From Mactra quadrangularis (taxonomy: Eukaryota; Mollusca; Bivalvia; Venerida; Mactridae): 64,000 bases of DNA. The stretch lies in assembly GCA_025267735.1 (NCBI GenBank), contig CM046304.1:6014001-6078000 (forward strand), given 5' to 3'. The position numbers were made by a program, and so were the translations under genes. Every line of letters begins with the position of its first letter. Within the stretch, counting starts at the first letter, position 1. The notes beneath the pieces are model-generated. The model was not told the origin of the DNA, searched no databases, and was given only the letters and a program-made list of their open reading frames with translations. Below are positions 1 through 12,832 of the stretch, in pieces.

Positions 1-2430
1 TAGAATGGTCTCAATTTGTGCTAACATGGCTTTAAACCCTGTGAAATAAACGCCATTGCATAACCAGGATCACTGAACTGTTGGAGTTTTACATACATGT
101 ACTTCTTATTTTATTAAAAAGTTTACATTTTATTTATTTTATGTAATATTTTTCCCAGCTATGTGTAGTTGAAAAAATTTGAATTTGTTTATTATAATTT
201 GTTGCTGATTTCAGGTCTAGTTCACAATCGAACTAAAATTAATAACTTTACACTAAACTGCATGAACGTTTCGTACAGTTTACCAACATTCCGAGCTGAT
301 ATGAAAAGTACAAAACATGAAATTTAAGAATGTTTTGCTTTAGACTGCCCAAGCAAATGACTGTCAGAGGCAAACAAAACGTTTGAGTATTTCGCTGATT
401 TACAGTCTGGTAGAATGCAATCGTTTTAATTCAACTCTGTGATAGATTTAGTCATTCCTGTCTGTGATAATCATTATTTATTCTCTTATAGCCTCTTATC
501 TTAAGTTATCTTTAGTTTGTTATTGCCTTTCACAAGTAAACATGTGTGTACCTTGCTAGGACATGTATTCATTTATTTAAGAACCACAATGATAAAAACA
601 AGGTAATTCACATTACTTTTTTGTGATATCCTTAAAAGATAAAAATGTGTCCTTGGACAATATACAGCATATTAATAAAATTCAAACAAAAATTAAATAA
701 ATGATAGATGTATATGAGCTGCGAACCCACTTGTGTTGCATTAATGAGTTTCGAGTGATGAATGCTTCTATTGAGTTTCGAGTACTGAACTTGTTGTAAT
801 CAGTGCGATCGGACAACACGGGCACTATTTGCAATTTGAATTTTGTACAGTGTAATTATATAAAATATACATATATATAAATTTTAAATAACGTTCATGA
901 GCAGATAACCTTAGATTGAATCGTTATTATTTTAAATTGAGTTATTTCCCTTTGATGGTCAAAATAATTTTTCATCAGAAATCCTATTTCAAAATTAATG
1001 ATCTTAAAACTACTGGTGCTTATTAGATTTGTAAATAGCCAAAATATCATGTAGGGCGTACGGAATTAAGTAATATAATAATTAAATTTAGGCCGATACA
1101 AAACACTACGTAGTTACATTGTACTCTGACTTGTTTACGTACCTTATATACGTAATGAGTACGTTCCATTCTCTGAGAAATGCTATGAAGTTCAAAAAAT
1201 CAAATCATCATGAGTGCCTGATTACTGTGCGGTTCCATTTTGGTAATAGGATTTCGGACAGGTTAATACATACAGGAAAGTTCAAACAGCCTCGATTTGA
1301 AAACACTTAGTGCCTCGCTTAGGAAAATTCTAGAACATGGACGAGCAACAAAATTACACCTTAAGACACAACTTTTTAGCTCCTTAGAAAACAGCACGTA
1401 TTTTATCTTAGCTCTTTCAAAATTGTTAACTTTGTAAGACTTTAATAATATGTACAAGATTTGCCAGTGAATGTTTTTTTAAGAATATCTAAATAATAGA
1501 CAATGATATTTATTAAATAAAACACTCATGATGTGAAAGTGCATATTATTTTTATTTTTTCTGATTGATTTATAAGAATTGTGTGAATGTTTCCGGGCTG
1601 ATTACGATCCCAAGACATATGGACATACCTTTGTGTAGTGACCACCTCTCATTGCACGAAGCTTTAGTTTAAGCTGCTTAATACCAACAAATCCAGGTAA
1701 TGTCCAACTTTAATGCCCATACATAATCCCTAGTCGATATTCGATTCTCAATAGAAACGTATCTATAGGGGAAAATTCTTTGAACGGACATAACTCTTTT
1801 ATTTTTTAAGATATGAATGTGCAAATGATGCACAAAAGTTTAAACTTTCTGCTTTCATTTGATTGTTTTTATTTTTTTGTAAAATTGTACAGTTTTGGTC
1901 CCTTTTAAGGTTTTATTTGATTACTCACGTTACTATAAAATAAGAAGGGAAATAAATAACCATGCTGATATAAGTTGAAAAATAAAGCCTTTTCGGTTCT
2001 TTGATAAAATTTGTGCAAATGACATGAAAAAGCTGTATGTTTCTAGTTTTCGGAGCACTTTTTATATTGAAATAACTTAATGAAGTTTTTGTCTCATTTG
2101 CACTTTTTATGAACCCCTGGTGTGATTGTATAATACACTGCGCTTAGGAAGGCACAGCGGGTACACTTTTATGACTGGATACCCTCCCCCTGTCTCTGTT
2201 TTATTGATAACTATTTGTATATATACATGTAGTTGTATCCGTCAAATGATGTTGTAATAAATGTTCTGAAATAATTATTATGAACTTGTTACGATTCTAG
2301 GCAGGTTAGAAAATACGTAATTATCTATTTATTCAAAGAATTTAGTTCGGGAAGATTTACTCGACTATACGAATTACTGAAAACAGCTGGTATCAAAAAT
2401 ATTACTCTATTGGCGATTTTAAAAATGTGA
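1..2430. other. Intergenic DNA, no gene recognised
   Basis: This AT-rich stretch has only short open frames with no protein-like composition. Around 2130-2275 there is a segment ending in AATAAATGTTCTGAA that resembles a retroelement or mRNA 3' end, but I cannot assign it. I see no RNA gene. Confidence 0.5.
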
Positions 2431-2447
2431 ATAATAAAAACATTACG

Positions 2448-2570
2448 TGACGTGACTGTCTTATATTTGTTTTACATAGTTATCATTGTCATACATTTGA
2501 CGAATGCGCAATGACGTACATGCATAATGCGCATGCGCAACAACGTTCATGCATAATGCGCATGTTACAA
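2448..2570. promoter_or_regulatory. Possible promoter patch with NRF1-like and CRE-like motifs
   Basis: The segment holds ACGTGACGTGAC near 2450, a TGACGTAC core near 2513, and an NRF1-like GCGCATGCGC palindrome near 2528-2540. A direct repeat of CATGCATAATGCGCATG (near 2520 and 2550) gives paired sites. In an AT-rich background this CpG-bearing cluster stands out. No start codon or exon could be tied to it on either strand, so it may be an orphan promoter or part of a repeat. Confidence 0.25.
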
Positions 2571-3065
2571 TCAGACTGTGATTAAAAACATGCAATGAGT
2601 AACAATTGTGTCCAATTATAAGTTGATTAATCCATTATTCTTGCCTATCCTTAATTTTCATTTTACATTTTTGCTTCACATACAAACTTGAAATAATGGA
2701 TGAGTTATATCTTATGAGTAGAGCTTATTTTCTTTTTTTATTAATCATTCATAATTGACGGGTTGCGTGACACAGAAACAATTACAGTGATGCAGATTGA
2801 AAGAGTAATAGAAGACACTGTGTTCAAACATCATGCACAAATAAGGAAATTTAAATTAAATATCTTAATTATAGATTTGGTTTGTTTAATCAAAGCACTG
2901 ATGTACTGAAGGGGCGATGACAAGAACTTATTCATCACTAAGTTAAATACGGGACATCAATTTCCCATTCAAAAGTGAAATAAAATGAAATTATTATTCA
3001 ATCATTTTTTCGTTAGATTTTGTTCAATTTTGCACTTTAGTCATACTCATTAATTGTAGCGAAAA

Positions 3066-3345
3066 CCCGGGTCGATAGCGCAGTTGGTAGCGCGCCGGGA
3101 TTTGGGTACTCGTGCCTGAGGGGGTGCGGGTTCGAATCCCACCCGGGGAGGTTATACCCTTCCATGAAAATTTGACAATAATGTCGATTTTCCTCCATTG
3201 GATAGATAATATGGAGAAGTTTCCGGCCTTGTGGAAGGGTAGGTGAGTACTGGTTATAGACAATGGTCCAGGAAAGCTAGGTTAGGTGCGCTGGCCGCCG
3301 TGAAATGACCTAAATTGTGTTGATACGGCGTTAACTCCATAAATA
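3066..3345 (+). repeat. tRNA-headed SINE, family A, copy 1 (nearly full length)
   Basis: The first ~85 bases look like a tRNA head, with an A-box-like TAGCGCAGTTGGTAGCGC and a B-box-like GGTTCGAATCCC. A unique body follows (CATGAAAATTTGACAATAATG), then a tail ending in TACGGCGTTAAC. Copies with the same order occur near 7.43, 31.1 and (reverse) 39.75 kb, so it is dispersed. The tRNA-like part lacks a clear cloverleaf and is read as a SINE promoter, not a tRNA gene. Confidence 0.85.
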
Positions 3346-3768
3346 TAAATAATTAATTGTAACGAAACTAGGTCAACATTTCGTTCGGTTATCCATCTGA
3401 ATGCTCGATCTAGTGATTGTGTAGTCAATATACGTCTATGAACGAATGAAAGGGGGATAACAAATGCCGACCAAGTTATAGTAAAATGAGATGTCACGCA
3501 TGAACTATGCCCTTTTGTTTTTGTCGAAAATTGTGAAACGTGAAAAGAGTAGTCTTATTGTAACTAGGGAACGATGTAGAGACTTCGTTCCAAATAGCAA
3601 CAACAAAGAAAAAGAAATCACAAAATACCCGCGTCGTGCAACGCAAGGGACATAACTCTGGTGATATCCATCGTCGGTTATCCCACGATACATTACTCCG
3701 ATAGCTGCGTTACGTACTGTGGTACATTTGGTTAGAAAAATCTCGTATTTATGAATAATTAATGAGTC

Positions 3769-3822
3769 AGTTTCATTGGTCCCGCAAGAATACTACTGCG
3801 GAAAACTAGCCAATGAAATTAC
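3769..3822. repeat. Inverted repeat with two CCAAT boxes
   Basis: TTTCATTGG at the left and CCAATGAAA at the right form a stem. Inside it CCGCA and TGCGG pair again. Both arms present a CCAAT box facing inward. It may be a small MITE remnant or a cruciform-capable regulatory site. Confidence 0.4.
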
Positions 3823-4241
3823 GTTTTATTTCTTAGTTTTTGGTTTTACATTCAAAATTCATTTTTTTCTAAAGCGGGTGATGTATGACGTTAATTTGAC
3901 GTCATTGTTATTGAAGAGTACTTAACATGCGATTTCATTGGAATAGATTGTCTCCCCTGTCTCATGTATATTCATGAAAACGAGATTTTGCCAGTCAATT
4001 TGCCCACGTTACGAAAGTACTGTGATTGCCGACGATTGGTGATATCAGGTACGTAGACTTCGGAACACCCCGGCCATTCATTAAAGAATATTCTCGGAAG
4101 GTTTTTTGAGTCCACAAAGGGTAATGGATTTTAAATGCAAAAGCGATGCGAAGTACTTAACCGTTATGCTAATAGTTCTTGTCGTAAACACACAAGGCTT
4201 GGTAAAAGCATGATTGTATGTTATATTTATATGCGAAGAGT

Positions 4242-4450
4242 ATAATGATGATGAATATGGTAAGGATGATGATGATGATGTTGATAATGATGATGATGGT
4301 GATGATGATGGTAGTGGTGGTGATGATTGTGTTGATGATGATGATGATTTGGGGTGGAGATGATGGTGATGATGGTGATGATGATGATGGTGGTGATGAT
4401 GATGATGATTATGATGATGTTAAGGGTAATGGTGACAATGATCATGATGG
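4242..4450 (+). repeat. GAT-rich microsatellite
   Basis: About 210 bases are imperfect GAT/GGT trinucleotide repeat. The open frames through it (poly-Met/Asp on +, poly-His/Ile on -) are by-products of the repeat, not genes. Confidence 0.95.
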
Positions 4451-5018
4451 CATTGCCATGTTTTTATCTTTGTTATAAGGTACGTGTAAGGTACGGATTA
4501 CTTCTCTCAAGGGACTTAAGAGATAATTTGAAGTATGGTTATCATTATCGAAGTGTTTAAAATTTCATGCTATTGTTATATAAAGATAGCAATACTTGAC
4601 ATTCAATTTGTTTTATCAAATTTAATTTGATTTAGGTCACAAACTATGGCGTGCTTATTTTTAATTGTATCATATAGCGCTTTGATAATTGCGGTTAACC
4701 ACGGATAAAAAAAACTAAGGTATTAACGAATTAGATTCGTCGATTTCAGACGCTCGTCGCTGATTGGTTGCTGAATTAGTTTCCGGTGGCAGTTAGTTTC
4801 CTACAGTAAGCAACATGTATTAGATATTGATAACGCGGGTTACATTGTCTGATTTAGGGTAGCGTTTTTATCAAGGGCGAATGTTAACCTTCCTGTCAGC
4901 TAATCTCTAAATTATTCGATACTACCGTTAAAGGTGACAATCGTATTTTATGTCATAAATGTTTATCAACAAGCTGCTGAAGTGTTAATCTGCATATCTG
5001 TGTGAAGAGACGCCACTT

Positions 5019-5062
5019 AACCAGGGTATATAGTCACGTGATCCATAAAATGTAAACAAACT
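5019..5062 (+). mobile_element. End fragment of a CACGTG-ended MITE
   Basis: TATAGTCACGTGATC followed by AATGTAAACAAA matches the terminal sequence of the inverted-repeat elements at 24447-24709 and 37485-37670. Only one end is recognised here. Confidence 0.55.
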
Positions 5063-5408
5063 CTTTGTTTTAGTAAAATTCTTATAGCAGCTAAAAAATA
5101 CAAAATATTCATAAAATTATAGTGCATTAAGTAACTATTACCTGACATTTCGTATTTGAATAGGAAACTTTTGCACACATCATTTATGCGAATGATCTAA
5201 TGTATCGTTTGATTTAATGTTTGTGCGGGCGATTTGAAGCTTATGATCAATACTCACAGGACCAATTGAGAAATTTCGGGAAAGACAGGTTCATTGTTGT
5301 CATACGCTATAATTTATGATGTACGTGTAGAAACAGAAACTAAAAAATATTGATGAAAAACAACCAGAAAAATAAGAATATAAAGGTACTGAAAGTCATT
5401 TATTAGAG

Positions 5409-5570
5409 AAGGAAAACTATTCCTTTTCTGAGTGCGACAATGACAAGTTCGTCGTCTGTATTTGAATAGGAAAATCGTTGAAATGTTTCCCAGGGTGTTT
5501 GCAAAAAGTATAAAACTGGCGTTGGAGATGTGATGCACAGCAAATAGTATACACTTTTCTGCTTAGCCTC
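5409..5570 (+). repeat. Dispersed repeat G, copy 1 (internal segment inverted relative to copy 2)
   Basis: The right part (about 5485-5570, containing GATGTGATG and AGCAAATAGTATACACTT) matches 10370-10450 in the same direction. The left part (about 5413-5481) matches 10307-10377 only as its reverse complement. A short GGAAAAC / GTTTCC inverted pair bounds the flipped piece. Confidence 0.65.
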
Positions 5571-6689
5571 GAGTAGGTATCACCGAAACCTGACAAGATA
5601 TAAAAATATCTGCAGCTCTTTAAACTCCAAGTCAAGGCAGATGTTTACAGTTGCATTTTTTAAAGCCGTGGCATTTGTGATGCCATAGCCATGCGATATT
5701 GCCATTGTGTGTCTACCTAAGGTCTATACAATATCATGTGGCTGACTCATTTGTTACAGTTGTGTCTTCCTCATTCCAGAACGGCGTCGAAACAAAGCCC
5801 TTGATTCAGCTGGGGCAAAAATCAACGAAAAACAATTGTTTGTTTGCCTTCTAAAGATATTGTGATTAGATACCCTTGGTATAAATCAATTTTGTAAACA
5901 TGACGTGTTTTTGTACTTATGCTTTTGGACTCGTCCGTTTATGGGGGGGATCACAGTCGTAAGTCCGAGATATTGTGGAACATTTTCAAAGTATTTATTA
6001 CGAGGAAAACAATATAAATTGTTCAGTACGTGTGGCACAATAGATAAAAGTGTAAATATTACTCCTTTGGTTTTACATATAATGTACTAAATATAACATT
6101 TCTGAATATATATTCATCCCTCCATGTTTTTGAAAGTTGAACTCGTCTGTAGCTAGATTAATACGCTAAGTTGAAAACTTTACCTAAACTATTCTCATAT
6201 TACTTAATAGCACCATAAGAACAATGCCTGGTTTCTGCCAATTGTATGACAAGTAAAGTCTATTATCTGAAGAGATGTAATCATCGTTTAGTCATACTTT
6301 GTTCTACTTACTCTATTGTTTATCAAGATTGGTACTGTAGACTATTGTAAAGGAGCACGCAAATGCACGATGCCCACACAATTAATTGTTTAACTGCTGA
6401 CATTGGCAATATGTGCAACCTGATAACCATTAGGTAAGGAGAAAACGATGAATAGGGACCTTTTCAATATAAGAAATAAACATGTTTGTGATGACATGGA
6501 AACGTTAATGCATGACAAATTATTGTATGAAGTTAGATGGTCAGATAAACTGAATTTTCATGGAAATAATCTTCTAAATAATCAGTGTACAATATCGACA
6601 TAAGATGCTATCTGCAGTTCTCAGTAATCTTGATTTAAAAATTTTAAGCTTTTATTACGTTCAATTGTTGATGGTGTCATGAGCTTGTT

Positions 6690-6890
6690 TAAACTTTAAA
6701 CCTTTAAACACGGTCATTGTCCTGATTTTGTTGTTTCAGCTCAGAAAACACGGTCACTGTTATGGAATGTTTTGTTAAAACCCAGTTAATATGGCCACTC
6801 TTCTTGCATATGTTGTTAAACCCCAGTTTACGCGGTCACTGTTTTTGTATACGTTGCTAAAACCTAGTCAATCCGCTGTGGCGTTGTGTT
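6690..6890 (+). repeat. Degenerate ~60-bp tandem repeat
   Basis: The phrases CGGTCACTGTT and TTGTTAAAACCCAGTT recur about every 60 bases for three to four diverged units. There is no coding potential. Confidence 0.55.
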
Positions 6891-7428
6891 TTGTTGCACT
6901 GCATGGCATTTCACTGTAACGCACCGCACCGCACTGTTCCGTACATTGCATATATAAACATTGCAAACATAACACACTTATATTTGGGGATAAAATATTT
7001 AAACAAATTTATAGTTAAATTAGTTTAAACTTATCTAAATAACATATCATCATAAAAGGCTTCCAACGTTCGTATGCAATATTAATGATAAATGTTGAAT
7101 ATAAAAGCGGTATGTTTAAATCAGTTAAATGATGTAGGTGTATCACCTTATGCAACTTATTGAGTCTATAAGTACCGAAACACGCATGACCTATACAACG
7201 GCCTGTATGTACGCGGATGTATAATTACAAAATACAACGTTTACGATATGTATATATGTAGATCAAGGTTACAAGTTTATATTTTAGCTAAATATTACAT
7301 TTACTACAAACATTAGTGTAAGGCTAAGCGAAACCGGAAGTGATCGTTGAAACGCTTGATCCAAGCCTTTGATAACCGTGATTTTTACATAAAGTTTTTT
7401 TTAAATATATTCACTTATTGTGGTATAA

Positions 7429-7693
7429 GCCGGGTCGGTAGTGCAGTTGGTAGCGCATCGGGATTTCGAATCTAGTGTCCCAAAGGGGGTGCGGGTTGGA
7501 ACCAGGGGAGGTCATACCCTTCCCCGAAAATTCGACAATAATGTCAATTTTCCTCATAAGTAAGGTGTCTGGAGTGGTTGCCGGCCGAATTAAAGGGTAG
7601 GTGAGAACTGGTTATAGACAAAGGTCCAGGAAAGCTAGGTTAGGTGCGCTGGACGCCGTAATATAACCTATATTGTGTTGGCATGGTGTTAAC
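7429..7693 (+). repeat. tRNA-headed SINE, family A, copy 2
   Basis: It has the same order as copy 1: tRNA-like head (TGCAGTTGGTAGCGCATCGGG), body with AATTCGACAATAATG, then AAAGCTAGGTTAGGTGCGCTGG and a terminal GTGTTAACC. The B-box region is eroded (GGGTTGGAACC), so this copy is probably dead. Confidence 0.85.
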
Positions 7694-7699
7694 CACAGT

Positions 7700-10080
7700 T
7701 CAAACCAAAGCGCTAAAGGCACTGAATTTGTTCGGGTTTAAAAAGTAAAATGCGAATTCCAGGCCCAACAACGTTTGTACACAAAGAACAGTTCAGTGAT
7801 ATTAATTTGATAGGTACGACAGCATTGTTCCGGTTCGAAACACTTCAACAATTGACCTATAGATACAGCAGGTTAACCGGACAGGCGAAAACACTTTTGA
7901 TTTGTTTTCGCACAATCACAATTAAAGTTATCATTTATGGACATTTATTCTACTGCATCAGTATGCTTAGATAAATGAAGTCCACTAATCAGACATCATC
8001 CAAAGTCATCATCTACGATCTTTAAACTTTTCCTATAGAACCATTCTTTTACATAAGATGATGTCACATCTCTACTGACAACTGGCACAAACGACGGGTC
8101 GTGACTGAATAGTTGATACCATTCTATTACATAATACAACGTAAAGAGCTCAAATGAGACGCTTAACTCATAAGCTATAATGCATGCGCTTCAGTATAAA
8201 CCGATTAACAAGTGTATTTCAGGAATTATTGCGCCTGTCATAGCAGACGATCATTTTGAATTGCTCTATGCCTATATATTGAGGGACTACTTCTGGATTC
8301 GGTCAATTTTCAAAGTGGGAAAGGGTCTGAAATACGGTATATATATTTGTTCAGGACTGACGTCCCGAACAAATAAAAATTATGATTAAAGTTACTTAAT
8401 CTAGTCTAATTGTTTTTATTTATTTTGATTTTAGCAAATCAAAGGCTGGGATGAATTAGGATGGAGTCGAAGGGAATTCCCCTACAAATAACGTTGCTGT
8501 ATTATAATAATAATTGTTTTTGTTATTATATTACTTGTACGAAAACAATGTGACGGATTTGATTTCCGAAATAAATAATGTATCTTTAAGGCAAGACTAA
8601 ATAATTTTAGTGTACATTTTGATATGGATATAAAATTGAGATAAGTGCAATAAACACATTATGTTTCATTTTGTTTGCTAATTGAAGCGTGTTTTACGTC
8701 TCCGTTGCAAGCGATTTTTCTCACATTTGTGGCTGTTAATGTACCCTTGGTTTGAATGTTTGTAAACTACATAAAACCCCTTATGTCACCTATGATATTC
8801 AGAACCCTAATAAGTAAAGTCTTCGCTATATGAACACGTACGATAAATGTTTACGTACCAAAATCGTAAATCAGGAAAAGTGAGTTACTGGGTGAAGATT
8901 ACATACCAACTTACCCAGTGACTCATTGTTTATTGAAATTCAAATTAGAGTAAATTTATTTTCCGATTTCTACAGTATTTTCATTTTTGAGCATTTTAAT
9001 ATCAAATCAATTAATCATTTTAAAGCTACTCGTTTACAAATCAGGTAAATTTGTGTGATGCTTTTAAAGGGATATAAAGGCAAAAGTTCAACTTCATATT
9101 TCCTGATTTTGAATTATATTTTTATAACTGTGAATGCAACAGACACACTGTTACTTGGCAAAATATTTCTTTTTTTTCTCGTTATATTTGGGGTATTTCC
9201 TAACTAGACCCACGTGGGTCAGGTTAACTAAAAATATATTAGTGTTAAAAGAGCTTGTTATTGTGCAACATTAGTATAATTTTATTTAAAGATATTCTAA
9301 CCGCCTAAGAATGATGAAAAGACAAGAAGCGACCAATGAAAATATTTAATTTCAGCAAGTACGACATATAACAAATCTATAAATAGCTTGGTGACTCCCT
9401 CAGTATCATACTTTCGTTTTCAACAATGTGAATGCCACATGTTTTAATTCGTTCAGTTGAATGTTAGTGACTAATGTTATTAGTAAGTGATTTCTTACGT
9501 TCTTAATACTGTTTTAAAGACTAAACTTGGTTCTATTCTTTTGGCACAGCCATTTGCCTGTATATCCCTTTAAGTTATCTACATGTCAATGTCTGCAAAT
9601 GTTTTAATACAGGTATAATCTTCGTACATAATCACCATAGTACTTGTTTACTCACTGTCGATCATCAAAGCGCCGATAGCGCTGTCAGACATGGGGTTTT
9701 GGTAGAGTATATGGCTGCATACAACCCATAGAAGCGATTTAAGGGACCTTTACCGTACATAAACCAGATAAGATATACACGTGCTTCTTATCGTCTGCTT
9801 GTTAACGCGTAATGCAGACTATATTAATTGCAGTGGTAAGTATCCCTTTATTTGCGCGCGCACAACCGAATGTAATCGTCCGCGACAAATTTTGATGAGG
9901 ATTTGCCACAGTCCACTACTCAACATGGGGAAACCCCATGTAAAAATAGATATCCGTATTTATATGTGAAGATTATAAAACAAATATCTAGCATTTAAAT
10001 CAACATTTTCCAGTTTTGTGAAGTATGTATGCGCCTTTAGTAACTGGGATGGAACAACAGAATGTCAATTGCTTGCGAAT
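7700..10080. other. Intergenic DNA with small palindromes only
   Basis: No gene is recognised. There is a hairpin at about 8882-8926 (GAGTTACTGGGT against ACCCAGTGACTC), a 14-base perfect palindrome GACCCACGTGGGTC near 9206, and a short palindrome ATGGGGAAACCCCAT near 9925. All are too short to classify. Confidence 0.5.
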
Positions 10081-10085
10081 GGAAA

Positions 10086-10166
10086 TTAGTCCCCAGTGTG
10101 GTTCGAACACGGAACCTCTCGATACCTAAGCGCCATTCCTACCACTGAACCACTGGTCCACATTGT
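10086..10166 (-). repeat. tRNA-like SINE head fragment, family B
   Basis: On the minus strand this reads as a tRNA-derived head with GTGGTTCAGTGGTAGGAATGG and a B-box-like GTTCGAAC. It matches the head of the family B SINE at 11595 and has no body attached. Confidence 0.6.
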
Positions 10167-10299
10167 GGCGATACCACGTGACTATGACATCACAAATGCT
10201 ACGGTTTCGGGAGAAAAAACTGTAAAAATTCTCCTCGACTCAGTGTAAGAGCTGTAAGTATGTTAATACCAGTTTTTTTGGTCTTTTGCAAACACCTTA

Positions 10300-10452
10300 T
10301 TGAAACCTTCCAACGATCTTCCCATTAAAAAGACGATGACTTGTCACTTTCGCACTGGAAAAGGAATTGTTTTCCAGAATGTCAGCAAAAAATATATAAC
10401 TGACGTTGGGGATGTGATGCCCAGCAAATAGTATACACTTTTCTGCTAAGCG
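10300..10452 (+). repeat. Dispersed repeat G, copy 2
   Basis: This is the partner of the copy near 5.4 kb. About 75 bases are inverted between the copies, and the flanking ~80 bases match in the direct orientation. Confidence 0.65.
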
Positions 10453-11594
10453 TAATATATATGGTATTGCCACCGTGTCCAAGCAACAAGTCATGATATC
10501 ATTGGACAACCGTAAAGCGATAAAATGTCTCAAATCGGGAAAAAAAAAACGGCGAAGACGTATTATTTGGTGACGCGTGAAAATCACACCAAATTTTCGC
10601 GCATGCGTAGAATGACTAGCGAACTACCTAAATAATTAAGTAAGTGATTTATTGAGTCAAATTTTCTCAATATTTGAAGAAATTAGCCAACGATGAGCCA
10701 CAACGCCATTGGTTAATTGGTGTACTAAAATATATATTGTTTATCTAGTGTTTTATGCGGGTCGTCAAGGGTTTCCAAGTAATGTATATCTATTTTAAAT
10801 ATATATCAACTTTGAAGTTTAAGTATTTAGTATTGTTTAGTATTATACAGTCTATTTTTATAAGTAGTACTATATTGTGTTTAAGGACCCTATTTGAAAA
10901 TTCCTAGAATTACGTTTTAGTCAGGGTTTTAAATATTGCATGCGTTCTTGAATGAACTGTATGTCTCGTGCAAGAATTAGTCAAAAGCTTTGTGTGAACT
11001 AAAATCAAAGAAAAAGGGATGAGCATCCATTATTTGTATGAGTACATCAAAGACCCTGTCCTAGTTATTCCGTCAAGCTAAAAGTCCGAAGACATTGGCC
11101 AAAGTTTTTATCAAAGAGATGAGATGGAAGCTTAATTAGTCCGTTCGACCATTTTGGTAAAATGCACCATATTGCTAATGGTTGTGTACGCTAGAAATAT
11201 ACAATATAAACTTTATAAAAGTTTGGAATGATGTCTATATAATATTTAATGGTCAAACTCCTTTTATATTAGCAAAATTTATGACATCTTATATACCTGC
11301 GGACTACCTTAATAAATAAGTTCAGGACATCGTTCCTCCAGCACTCCAGTGCTTTGATTTACAGTTGCTGTTCCTGATATTTCATTTTTGGACAATTGAC
11401 TATACGCTATAAAATGCTCAAACTCTTTAAATTGTTGTATTTTCTGTAGAAAATGGTTTACACAAACTTATCAAATGCCTCCAGATTCGTGACGGTGTCA
11501 AACTATTTGGATTTTAGCTTGATCTTTATATTCATAATAACCACATCACTGATTACTTTTTGAGAGGACTGGATTTAATGACATGGCTACACGT

Positions 11595-11873
11595 AGGAGC
11601 AGTGGTCCAGTGGTAGGACGCGCGCTTAGGGATCGAGAGGTCCTGGGTTCGAATCCCACCAGGGGCACTGCTAATTTCCTTGAGCAAGAAATTTACCTGC
11701 GATTGCTTCACTCCACCCAGGTGTAAATGGGTACCTGCGAGGGTGGTATAATTCCGCTGCGCCAATTTGTCGGCTGCACTAATAAGCGGAGTAGAAAGAC
11801 TCCCCAGGGAGATTGATAGATAGATACCAGTAGCCCAGTGACCAGATGTAATTGCTGTAAAGTCGGTGAACAT
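11595..11873 (+). repeat. tRNA-headed SINE, family B, copy 1 (best preserved)
   Basis: The head carries GGTCCAGTGGTAGGACGCG and the B box GGGTTCGAATCCC. The body contains CTTGAGCAAGAAATTTACC and AGGTGTAAATGGGTACCTGC, a block shared by many invertebrate SINEs. The tail ends AAGTCGGTGAACATGC. A reverse copy lies at 34006-34281 and shorter pieces near 38.8 and 51.7 kb. Confidence 0.85.
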
Positions 11874-11925
11874 GCGTAAGCATGAAACTCAGACTATAAA
11901 ATGTAATTACATTTTTTTACACATT

Positions 11926-12182
11926 GTATAGGTCAGTCAACCTACTCATCGCTCCTGGAAAGGTTAAATCTCCGATAGAGCTGTTAACCAGTTACTAGAA
12001 GCAAACTTCTATCATTGACTGACAACTGTCCAACATGATTTAGAATTAGTGGTAGGAGGGAGAATAATCGTAGAAATTATTTCATGACCATGCTCAACGA
12101 AAGTAAAACCAGCCCAGAAATCGAACCTACAACCCCTTGAGCAGTATACTTGTTTGCTATCGACGGAGCTAACCGGGCGACT
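11926..12182 (-). repeat. tRNA-headed SINE, family C, copy 1
   Basis: Read on the minus strand it starts with a CCCGGTTAGCTCCGTCGATAG head and a GGTTCGAT B box, passes through GTCATGAAATAATTTC and AACAGCTCTATC, and ends GTAGGTTGACTGACC. It sits about 50 bases beyond the family B SINE, so two SINEs of different families are clustered here. Confidence 0.8.
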
Positions 12183-12672
12183 AGAGTAATAGCTTTTTAA
12201 ATGCTTCAATAAGCTACAATGTGGAAGTGTATTATAAACAGCCATGTAATATTATGGGTATTTCCGTAATCATTCAAAATAAACATCTGCCAAAAAATTA
12301 CGATACGAAACACCTCCGTAATGTAATAAACTTCTGTAAATAATCTTCTTACAACTGCATATATCAAATAACTAATGTGGCTACAGATCCATATTAGGTC
12401 ATGCAAATTTATGTACTTTAAATAATGAACTTGCCCAGTCAGTAGGTGAGTAAGTTGATACAAGTACATCATTTTATCGATTCTAAACAGAGCCCTTTTG
12501 GCCTTCAAGATTTATTAAAAATAGTGCATATGTGCATTGTAAATTATATTAATAAGTCAATAAAGCGTGTTTATACTACAATTGTAGTAAAACTAGATAA
12601 ACTTTTAAATTGTTCATACTAATTTATTTTAACTCAAATGTGAGACAAGTTCTTGCAACTTAGATTAATCAC

Positions 12673-12832
12673 TTTCGAACACGCCTCCTGGTCCCCCGGT
12701 AATGAGCTTGCAGGATAAAGTTTCTTGCTCAAGGATACAACGGGTGGGTTTTAATGGAATTCGAGTCAACGCAGAGCTGGCTATCCAATGAATACCAGTC
12801 CAACGTCGGTACCACTCGGCCACACACTCTCC
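12673..12832 (-). repeat. tRNA-headed SINE, family D, copy 1
   Basis: On the minus strand the head is GTGGCCGAGTGGTACCGACG, with a Ser/Leu-tRNA-like start. It is followed by ATAGCCAGCTCTGCG, CTTGAGCAAGAAACTTTATCC and GTGATTAATCTAAG. The same blocks occur in direct orientation at 30663-30800. Confidence 0.7.

Noticed and set aside
3067..3150. tRNA gene at the GGTTCGAATCCC head
   Set aside because: A and B boxes are present, but the sequence runs into a conserved SINE body and lacks a convincing cloverleaf; the same head recurs as part of a dispersed repeat.
4218..4560. Overlapping frames with poly-Met/Asp and poly-His/Ile
   Set aside because: They arise from the GAT microsatellite, not from genes.
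11553..11873. 106-codon minus-strand frame
   Set aside because: It is the antisense of a family B SINE; the same antisense peptide would be found wherever the SINE lies.
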